From contig NZ_CP093528.1 of assembly GCF_022682305.1 (NCBI RefSeq), positions 2,617,501 to 2,681,500 of the forward strand: a stretch of DNA of 64,000 nt, written 5' to 3'. A model generated the notes under the pieces. That model was not told where the DNA came from. It did not search any database and saw only the letters and a program-made list of their open reading frames with translations. How positions within the stretch are numbered: the stretch's first letter is position 1; each line of letters starts with the position of its first letter. Origin of the DNA: Shinella zoogloeoides (GTDB lineage: Bacteria > Pseudomonadota > Alphaproteobacteria > Rhizobiales > Rhizobiaceae). Both the position numbers and the translations under genes were made by a program. This document shows, piece by piece, positions 50,308 to 57,712 of the stretch.

Positions 50308-53300
50308 AACTTCTCCGCAATTCGGGGAACGAGCGAGTTCTTGACCGCCTTCAGTCGTGGCTGTCTCCCGGCTCAGCGGTTGATCTCATGTCACCCGATT
50401 TCTCACTTTATGCGTTCGCCGAAACGCATGACCAGCTCAAGAAGGCTGGACGGTGCCGTATCCTGCTTGGCTCCGACACTTCCATTACGGGTTCCCTTTA
50501 CGGCGGACCAGGGGACATTACCGCGCGCGGCAAGCTGCAAAGTCGCTGGCTCGCCAAAATTGCCGGTGAATGGCTGGACAAGCACGCCGAGGTTCGTCAC
50601 GCCCCGGCTACGCCGCCCCAATCCATGATTGTCATTTCCAACGACGACAATCGCCACGTCCTGACGGGCACATGCCCGTTCACAACCGAAGGGCTGGGCG
50701 TGACGCCGGGCGACCGGCTCGGCTTAGTCCAGTTTTCCGATACGGATGCGGAGGCGGCGGCTTTTGCTGACTGGTTTCAGTCGAGCTGGGGCAGCGTAAA
50801 GCCGGGGGCGAGTACACTTGCCGCTAATCTCGATGATGCGGCGAGCCATCGCCCGCCGTCGCTCCTTTATTTCAAGGTGCTCTACGAGCTGTTTCGTGAC
50901 ATCGGCGACGAGCTTGACGAGGAGCGGATCATCAAATCCGCCACCGGCATTCGTAACACCACCGTCTGGAACAAGCTTTTCAAGTTCCAGCGTGACGGCG
51001 TTGTCGGTGCCATCGACAAGCTGGAACGCATCGGCGGTTGCATTATCGCCGACAGCGTCGGCCTTGGCAAAACCTTTGAGGCCCTTGCCGTCATCAAATA
51101 TTATGAGCTGCGCAACGACCGCGTTCTTGTTCTCTGCCCCAAGCGCCTGCGCGACAACTGGACGCTCTATAAGGCCAACGACCGCCGCAATACCCTTGCG
51201 TCCGACCGCTTCAATTATGACGTGCTCAATCACACTGACCTGTCGCGCGACGGCGGCATGTCCGGCGACATCGACCTCAGCCATGTGAATTGGGGCAACT
51301 ACGACCTTGTCGTGATCGACGAGTCCCACAACTTCCGCAACAAGGCGACCCATAAAGACCGCGATACCCGTTACGACCATTTGATGAAGCGCATCATCAA
51401 GGCAGGCGTCAAAACCAAGGTGCTCATGTTGTCGGCCACGCCGGTCAACAATCGCCTTGCCGACCTCAAGAACCAGATCGCTTTCATGACCGAAGGCAAC
51501 GACCTCGCCCTCATGGGCCATGGCATCCAGAGCATCGAGGCCACCATCCGCAAGGCGCAGACACAGTTCAACCGCTGGTTAGACCTGCCCGAGGCCGAGC
51601 GCCGCCCGGCACGGCTGATGGACATGCTCGGCTTCGACTATTTCAAGCTGCTGGACCTGCTGACCATCGCCCGCTCCCGCAAGCACGTGCAACGCTATTA
51701 CGGCACCGAAGAAACCGGCCAGTTCCCGGAGCGCCTGCCGCCCGTCAACATCAAGGCCGACGTGGACCTTGCCGGAGAGTTCCGGCCTATCCGCGAGATC
51801 AACAACGAAATCAGACGGCTCACGCTCGCGGCCTATGCGCCGCTGCGCTACGTCCTGCCGCACAAGCAGGCCGTCTATGACGAGAAATACAGCACCAAGA
51901 TCAGGGGCGGTGAGAGCTTTTTCCGGCAGGTGGACCGCGAAGAAAGCCTCATCCACCTGCTGCGCGTCAATATTCTCAAGCGCATGGAAAGCTCGGTCGC
52001 GTCCTTCGCGCTCACCATCAAGCGCCAGCTTGCCGATGTGAACGCGCTCTTGGCGAAGATCGATGCCCACGATGAAAGCGTGGACGAGGTTTCCATCGAC
52101 GATGTCGATATAGACGATCCTGCTTTTGAGGCTCTGCTGATAGGGCGCAAGGTCAAGGTCTTGCTCCACGACGTTGACCGCGTTCGCTGGCGGCAGGATT
52201 TGATCGAGGACCGCAATCGCCTTGCCACGCTACTGTCCGCCGCGCAGGCCGTCACGCCGGAACGCGACGCCAAGCTGGCGGCATTGAAAGACGTGATCGC
52301 TCGCAAGGCCGCAGCCCCGATCAACGCCGGGAACCGCAAAATCCTGTTGTTCACCGCTTTTGCCGATACGGCGGATTATCTCTACGCGCAGCTTGCGAGC
52401 TGGGCGAAGGACGAGCTTGGGCTTGAAACCGCCGTTGTATCCGGCACGGGCGCGAACAAGACAAGCCTGCGCGGGCTGCGTGGCGACATGAGTTCGATCC
52501 TCTCGGCCTTTTCTCCACGCTCGAAAGAGCGCCCGGATGAAATGAGCGCCGAAGGCCAGATCGACCTGCTGATTGCCACCGACTGCATTTCCGAAGGGCA
52601 AAACCTTCAGGACTGCGACTTCCTTACCAATTACGATATTCACTGGAACCCCGTGCGGATCATCCAGCGGTTCGGGCGCATCGACCGCATTGGCTCAACC
52701 AACACCCGCATCCAGTTGGTCAATTTCTGGCCCAACATGGAGCTGGACGAATATCTCGACCTCGAATCCCGCGTCAGCGGGCGCATGGTGCTGCTCGACG
52801 TGTCCGCGACCGGCGAGGAAAACGTCATCGAGTTTCAGGCCGGAAACCAGATGAACGATCTCGAATATCGCCGCGCCCAACTGCAAAAATTGCAGGACAC
52901 GGTGATCGACCTTGAGGATTTGTCCAGCGGCGTTTCCATCGCCGATCTTACACTCAACGATTTCCGCATCGACCTTGCCGGATATATGCGCGAGCACCGC
53001 GAGCGGCTGGAAACCCTGCCGCCCGGCACTTATGCCGTGGTGCCTGCGCCAGATGCATCCGCCCCAGAAAATGATCTGCCGTCCGGTGCCATTTTCTGCC
53101 TGCGCGCCGTTGGCGAGGCGGCGGAACGCGCCGCCGAACCCGGCTACCCGCTGAGTCCCAATTTCGTCGTCCATGTCGGCGACGAAGGCGAGGTGCTTCC
53201 CTATACGCAGGCGAAACAGGTGCTCGACCGGCTCAAGAAGGCCGCCATCGGGCGCGACCTGCCCGATGCCGAAGCCTGCACGCGCTTCGACAAAGCCACC

Positions 53301-53501
53301 AGATACGGGCGCGACATGGAGGATTATCAGGCGCTTCTTGCACGCGCCGTCGCCTCCATCGCTGGCAAGAGCGAGGAACGCGCCGTCGCCAGCCTATTTA
53401 GCCCCGGCGGTACTCACGCCCTGAAAGGCGAGTTTGCCGGTATCAACGACTTCGAGGTTGTCGCCTTTCTTGTCATCCTGCCCGAAACGGAGGCCACATG
53501 A
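50304..53501 (+). CDS. SNF2/HepA-type helicase with degenerate PLD-like N-terminus
   Basis: This 1065-residue protein has an N-terminal 180 residues resembling the phospholipase-D-like module of SNF2-PLD proteins. The expected HxK...GSxN is replaced by MIVISNDDNRHVLTGTCPFT, so it is probably inactive as a nuclease. The SNF2 ATPase follows: motif I IADSVGLGKTFEAL near 250, DESHNFRN near 339, LSATPVNNRLADLKNQ, and motif VI RIIQRFGRIDRIGS near 787 after EGQNLQDCDFL. A C-terminal regulatory domain completes it. It should translocate on DNA. It is the second gene of the operon; its stop overlaps the DUF4391 start (ATGA). Confidence 0.92.
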   Translation: MKLLRNSGNERVLDRLQSWLSPGSAVDLMSPDFSLYAFAETHDQLKKAGRCRILLGSDTSITGSLYGGPGDITARGKLQSRWLAKIAGEWLDKHAEVRHAPATPPQSMIVISNDDNRHVLTGTCPFTTEGLGVTPGDRLGLVQFSDTDAEAAAFADWFQSSWGSVKPGASTLAANLDDAASHRPPSLLYFKVLYELFRDIGDELDEERIIKSATGIRNTTVWNKLFKFQRDGVVGAIDKLERIGGCIIADSVGLGKTFEALAVIKYYELRNDRVLVLCPKRLRDNWTLYKANDRRNTLASDRFNYDVLNHTDLSRDGGMSGDIDLSHVNWGNYDLVVIDESHNFRNKATHKDRDTRYDHLMKRIIKAGVKTKVLMLSATPVNNRLADLKNQIAFMTEGNDLALMGHGIQSIEATIRKAQTQFNRWLDLPEAERRPARLMDMLGFDYFKLLDLLTIARSRKHVQRYYGTEETGQFPERLPPVNIKADVDLAGEFRPIREINNEIRRLTLAAYAPLRYVLPHKQAVYDEKYSTKIRGGESFFRQVDREESLIHLLRVNILKRMESSVASFALTIKRQLADVNALLAKIDAHDESVDEVSIDDVDIDDPAFEALLIGRKVKVLLHDVDRVRWRQDLIEDRNRLATLLSAAQAVTPERDAKLAALKDVIARKAAAPINAGNRKILLFTAFADTADYLYAQLASWAKDELGLETAVVSGTGANKTSLRGLRGDMSSILSAFSPRSKERPDEMSAEGQIDLLIATDCISEGQNLQDCDFLTNYDIHWNPVRIIQRFGRIDRIGSTNTRIQLVNFWPNMELDEYLDLESRVSGRMVLLDVSATGEENVIEFQAGNQMNDLEYRRAQLQKLQDTVIDLEDLSSGVSIADLTLNDFRIDLAGYMREHRERLETLPPGTYAVVPAPDASAPENDLPSGAIFCLRAVGEAAERAAEPGYPLSPNFVVHVGDEGEVLPYTQAKQVLDRLKKAAIGRDLPDAEACTRFDKATRYGRDMEDYQALLARAVASIAGKSEERAVASLFSPGGTHALKGEFAGINDFEVVAFLVILPETEAT

Positions 53502-54268
53502 TGGCGGGTGCGGACTTCCTCGCCATTGTCAACGCGCTGGGACTTCCGCCCGGCGCGCGTGTCGATTCCCGCGTCCCCAAAAAACTGCTGATCGAGCAAG
53601 GCGCGCCGACGGCCGCCGACAAACGCGCCATTCAGGACGGGATCGACGAATTGCAGTGGTTCGCCGCCTGCAAGCCCGCCACCATCGGCGTTCCGGCATT
53701 TTCCGACGATACCCGCGAATATCTTGAGATTGCCGTTGTCGGCTGCGCTTTCCGTGCCGGTGCGAAGGCGTCGCGGCTGATCGAGCTGATCCACCGCGCC
53801 ATTCCCTATCCGGTACTGCTTGCCACCACCGACGAGAGCGGCCTTGCCGTGTCGGCAGCGCACAAGCGCCACGCGCAGAACGAGGCAGGCCGCATCGTGA
53901 TCGAGCAGGTTATCATGGCAAGCGGTTTGCGGGCCGACGCCGTGGATTCCGTGCAGGTCGCGTTCCTGAAAAGCCTCGCGCTGGCACAACAGCCGCGCAC
54001 CGACCTGTTCGGCCTCTATGCGGGATGGATTGCACGGATCGAAGCCGTCAACGCCGCCCGCCTGACGGGCGCGTTTGCTCCGACCGACGATCAGGAAGCC
54101 ATCGACCGCCGCCGCGCCGCGCTCGACGCGCATGTGCGGCTTACCAAAGAAATCGAAGGTCTGCGCGCCAAGGCCAAGCGCGAGAAGCAGCTTAGCCGCC
54201 GCGTGGACCTCAACCTCGAAATTCAGCGCCGCGTGGCCGATCTCACTGGAATTGCGAAATGGCTGTAG
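53498..54268 (+). CDS. DUF4391-family protein
   Basis: This protein of about 256 residues begins MMAGADFLAIVNALGLPPGARVDSRVPKKLLIEQGAPTAADKRAIQDGI, with ELQWFAACKPATIGVPAF and YLEIAVVGCAFR. That is the pattern of DUF4391, a family found between the helicase and methylase genes of type III-like restriction loci. A C-terminal coiled coil (EIEGLRAKAKREKQLSRRVDLNLEIQRRV) suggests an assembly role. Biochemical function is unknown. It overlaps the helicase stop and the PLD gene start (10 bp). Confidence 0.85.
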   Translation: MMAGADFLAIVNALGLPPGARVDSRVPKKLLIEQGAPTAADKRAIQDGIDELQWFAACKPATIGVPAFSDDTREYLEIAVVGCAFRAGAKASRLIELIHRAIPYPVLLATTDESGLAVSAAHKRHAQNEAGRIVIEQVIMASGLRADAVDSVQVAFLKSLALAQQPRTDLFGLYAGWIARIEAVNAARLTGAFAPTDDQEAIDRRRAALDAHVRLTKEIEGLRAKAKREKQLSRRVDLNLEIQRRVADLTGIAKWL

Positions 54269-55263
54269 TGGCGAAGAACCAAGGTCCAAGAGCGATTGTA
54301 GGACCGCTCGTCTCCGACATCGCCAGCATCAGTGGCGATGACGTGACCTTGGCCACGGCATTCTACACAAGCGGCGCCTTGGATGTTTTGAATATCAAGG
54401 CCAAGCGCCTCCGCCTGTTGATGCGACTCAACACTCAATCAGTTGCAGACTGGGCAGTGGGTTCGCTCGACCCTCTCGCGCTCCGAGCATTCATCCAAAG
54501 GCACAAGCAAACATGTGGAGAAGTCTCGCTGCTCATCAGCCCCACTGCCCATGCAAAAATCTACAGCGGTCAAAACGGCTATCTCGTCGGCAGCGCCAAC
54601 CTCAGCACCCGCGCCTTATCTGGGAGCGCCGCGGAAATTCTTTGGTTTGAAAGTGATGATGAACGAAAGCGAGCGATGGACGCCGCTGTTCAGGATTACT
54701 CGCAAAAATTCAGCCCGTGCAGTATCGCTCAGCTGGATGCCTACATTGCTGCGAATGAGGTCAAAGCCAAGGAACTCTCAAAAAAGATCCCCCGAGAGAT
54801 GTTCACCGATGAAGAAGATCGCCTCCCCAGAGGGATTCTGCGACCCGCACGCCTGGGCGACTACGATGCGTTTCTGGGCTGGCTCTCGAAACACACCAGC
54901 CCGGCTGCAAAGGAGGTGCTGGCACGAGCTAATGGCAAGTCGAACCTGAGTGGTCATATTCGACAAGCGTTTTTCGGGCTTCGGCAGTTTTTGCTTGGTG
55001 CTCCGGACGTCATGTATCACTTTACTAAGGTCGATCCAGATAGCTATTCTTTCTCGAGCGACGTCTCCACCGCTTCCAAGCTCGGCTCATTCGTCACCAA
55101 ACATGCCCGTGACGAAGGCCCGTTTTCTCCCAAGAAGTGGCAAACCTACCTGCCAAAGAGCGCCGGGGGTAAGCAGGTAACTGGGGGCGCAACATCTGGT
55201 AACTTGAACCGTATGCTCCCGCTAATTGCGCGCTATCTGACTGTGAGAATTGGAAAAATATAG
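54259..55263 (+). CDS. phospholipase-D-like (HKD) putative nuclease
   Basis: This 334-residue protein has one intact HKD-like motif, AHAKIYSGQNGYLVGSANLSTRAL (residues 96-119), as in PLD-family nucleases such as Nuc and BfiI, where a dimer forms the active site. The N-terminal stretch ISGDDVTLATAFYTSGALDVL is typical of the fold; the C-terminal 150 residues are unassigned. Its base composition is clearly lower in GC than the genes to its left, and it shares this with the first part of mod. It may supply nuclease activity that the degenerate N-terminus of the helicase lacks. Confidence 0.82.
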   Translation: MAVVAKNQGPRAIVGPLVSDIASISGDDVTLATAFYTSGALDVLNIKAKRLRLLMRLNTQSVADWAVGSLDPLALRAFIQRHKQTCGEVSLLISPTAHAKIYSGQNGYLVGSANLSTRALSGSAAEILWFESDDERKRAMDAAVQDYSQKFSPCSIAQLDAYIAANEVKAKELSKKIPREMFTDEEDRLPRGILRPARLGDYDAFLGWLSKHTSPAAKEVLARANGKSNLSGHIRQAFFGLRQFLLGAPDVMYHFTKVDPDSYSFSSDVSTASKLGSFVTKHARDEGPFSPKKWQTYLPKSAGGKQVTGGATSGNLNRMLPLIARYLTVRIGKI

Positions 55264-57200
55264 TGACTGAAAGTTGTGCCCAGATGGAAAAAATCAAAAA
55301 GGGCGATGCACTCGCTCAAAGCCAGAACCTAATCGAACAGAACATCGCCAGCTTACGGGAGATTTTTCCAGCGTTGCTCGTGGAGGATGGTGACGGCGGG
55401 TATGCTGTTGATATTGAGCTTCTCAAGCAACTCGTCGGCGATGCGACATTATCGACCGCCGACGAAAAGTACGGGCTGTCTTGGTATGGAAAACGCCAAG
55501 CCCGTCAAATTGCCTTGACACCATCTACAGGAACACTTTTGCCGTGCCCCGATGAAAGTGTCGATTGGCAAGACTCTAATAACCTTCTCATCGAAGGGGA
55601 CAATCTTGAAGTTCTAAAACTCTTGCAGAAGAGCTACAATCGAAAAATCAAAGCCATCTATATAGACCCGCCTTACAATACGGGACGAAACCTAATTTAT
55701 CCGAATGATTATCAAGACGGAGTTCAAGCGTATTTAGAGGTGACGGGTCAGATCAAAGGCGGAAATAAGCTTCAAAGCAATCCAGAATCAGGCGGGCGAT
55801 TTCATACCAACTGGCTATCTATGATCTACCCGCGCTTGAAGCTCGCGCGGAACCTGCTTGCGCCAGATGGCGTCCTCATCGTGACGATAGACGACAATGA
55901 GGTAAGTCAACTTGGCGTCGTTCTGCGCGAAGTGTTTGAAGAGGGGAACTTCGATCACGTCTGCGTTCCTGTCATCCACAATCCACGAGGTGTTCAAGGC
56001 AAGAACTTCTCCTACGTTCATGAGTATGCCTATTTTGTATATCCGGCTGGAACCAAGGCAATTTGTGATCGTAAAATTGAGGATGAGAATGTTGACTGGT
56101 CTCACCTCCGAAATTGGGGGTCAGAGTCAGAACGATCTGACGCGAAAAACTGTTTTTACCCCATTCTCGTCAAGGATGGGACAATCATCGGATTCGGTGA
56201 CGTCTGCCCAGATGAATTTCACCCTCGCCAGACTGAGGTGGTCGAAGGTATTTCCTACGTTTACCCAATCGACAAGGCTGGGGTGGAGCGCAAATGGCGT
56301 TATGCACGGCAATCGGTTGAGGCGATTGCTTCCATGCTGCGCGCCAAGCAAACCAGCTACGGATATGAGATCGAACTCGGAAAAACCTTTGGCCTCTACC
56401 GCACTGTGTGGAACGATAAGAGGTATGACGCCAACGATAACGGGACAGGGCTAGTCGGCGACCTCGTCCCGGGTTCACCGTTCACATTTCCTAAGAGTCT
56501 TTGGGCCGTCTATGATAGTCTGCTCGCCGCAACCGGGAATGACCCCGACGCTATAGTTTTAGACTTCTTCGCTGGCAGTGGCACTACCGGCCATGCCGTC
56601 ATGGAGTTGAACAAGGATACAGGCGGAAATCGGCGGTTCATCCTCGTCCAGTTGCCAGAACCTGTTGAGGACAACAAAAAATTCCCTACGATCTTTGAAG
56701 TCACCAAAGCGCGTATTAAGGCGGCGGGAGAACGCATCAAGGCCCAGTCTCCCATGTTCACGGGCGATGTTGGCTTTCGCGTTTTTAAGCTCGCGTCGTC
56801 CAACATTCGCGCGTGGGAACCCGAACCGACCGACCTGGAAGGCACCTTGCTCGCCAATGCCGAGCATCTTGTAGCGGGCCGCACCGAACAGGATGTGCTC
56901 TATGAGCTGTTGCTCAAGCTGGGCCTCGACCTGTGCGTTCCCATCGAGAAGAAGGACGTTGCCGGGAAGGCCGTCCATTCCATCGGCGGCGGAGCACTGT
57001 TCGCTTGCCTTGCCGATGGTCTTACTACCGACACGGTTGAAGCCGTCGCCAATGGCATCGTCGCATGGTGGAAGGAACTCGCGCCCGCCGTTGACACCCG
57101 TGTCGTGTTCAAGGATTCCGGCTTTGCCGATGACGTAGCCAAAGCCAACATGGCGGCAATCCTCAATCAGAACGGCATCCTCGACGTGAGGAGCCTGTGA
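55263..57200 (+). CDS. type III restriction-modification N6-adenine methyltransferase (Mod)
   Basis: This protein of about 645 residues is a beta-class amino-methylase: the catalytic AIYIDPPYNTGRN (near 135) precedes the SAM motif VLDFFAGSGTTGHAV (near 434), with a target-recognition region between. WLSMIYPRLKLARNLLAPDGVLIVTID is typical of Mod. It should methylate adenine in an asymmetric site to protect the host and, with Res, form the restriction complex. GTG at 55263 overlaps the PLD stop (TAGTG); the ATG at 55284 is an alternative. Composition shifts from AT-richer (to about 56760) to GC-rich in the C-terminal 145 residues, so the gene looks mosaic. Confidence 0.93.
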   Translation: MTESCAQMEKIKKGDALAQSQNLIEQNIASLREIFPALLVEDGDGGYAVDIELLKQLVGDATLSTADEKYGLSWYGKRQARQIALTPSTGTLLPCPDESVDWQDSNNLLIEGDNLEVLKLLQKSYNRKIKAIYIDPPYNTGRNLIYPNDYQDGVQAYLEVTGQIKGGNKLQSNPESGGRFHTNWLSMIYPRLKLARNLLAPDGVLIVTIDDNEVSQLGVVLREVFEEGNFDHVCVPVIHNPRGVQGKNFSYVHEYAYFVYPAGTKAICDRKIEDENVDWSHLRNWGSESERSDAKNCFYPILVKDGTIIGFGDVCPDEFHPRQTEVVEGISYVYPIDKAGVERKWRYARQSVEAIASMLRAKQTSYGYEIELGKTFGLYRTVWNDKRYDANDNGTGLVGDLVPGSPFTFPKSLWAVYDSLLAATGNDPDAIVLDFFAGSGTTGHAVMELNKDTGGNRRFILVQLPEPVEDNKKFPTIFEVTKARIKAAGERIKAQSPMFTGDVGFRVFKLASSNIRAWEPEPTDLEGTLLANAEHLVAGRTEQDVLYELLLKLGLDLCVPIEKKDVAGKAVHSIGGGALFACLADGLTTDTVEAVANGIVAWWKELAPAVDTRVVFKDSGFADDVAKANMAAILNQNGILDVRSL

Positions 57201-57712
57201 TGAGCACGGAAAGTTTCGTCACCTTCGCCTACGGCTCCAACATGCCCGCCGCGCGCTTGCGGGAGCGGTGCCCTTCCGCGCCCGCAATCGGCATCGCTGA
57301 ACTGTCCGGCTATGAATTGCGCTGGCACAAGCGCAGTCGGGACGGGTCGGGCAAGTGCGATATTGCCGCCAGCGCCGCCGGTGATTCCGTGCTTGGCGTA
57401 CTCTATGAGATCGCGGCGCACGACAAACGCGCGCTTGACCGCGCCGAAGGCTTGGGCGTCGGCTACGAAGAAATCGAGATCGAGGTTCTTTGCGGCGGCA
57501 GTCCGATACCAGCCAAGGCATATAGAGCGACCGATACCGATCCCGCGCTTCGCCCCTATACATGGTATCGCGCCTTGGTCATCGCGGGCGCGCGGGAACA
57601 CGGTCTTCCCGCATCCTATATCACGAGGCTGGTATCCGTGCCTGCCGACGAGGATCAAGACCGCGCGCGCCACGACGAGCGCATGGCTTTGATCGCGGAG
57701 GTGCGGGCATGA
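57200..57712 (+). CDS. gamma-glutamylcyclotransferase (AIG2/GGCT-fold) family protein
   Basis: This 170-residue protein begins MSTESFVTFAYGSNMPAARLRERCPSA, where FAYGSNM is the substrate-loop signature of the gamma-glutamylcyclotransferase fold. LGVLYEIAAHDKRALDRAEGLGVGYEE contains the conserved acidic residue position, and YTWYRALVIAGAREHGLP follows. In the cytosol such enzymes release 5-oxoproline from gamma-glutamyl peptides; inside a restriction operon its substrate is unknown. GAGGAG lies before the ATG at 57200, which overlaps the mod stop (TGATG). Its stop overlaps the res start (ATGA), so it is fully embedded in the operon. Confidence 0.88.
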   Translation: MSTESFVTFAYGSNMPAARLRERCPSAPAIGIAELSGYELRWHKRSRDGSGKCDIAASAAGDSVLGVLYEIAAHDKRALDRAEGLGVGYEEIEIEVLCGGSPIPAKAYRATDTDPALRPYTWYRALVIAGAREHGLPASYITRLVSVPADEDQDRARHDERMALIAEVRA

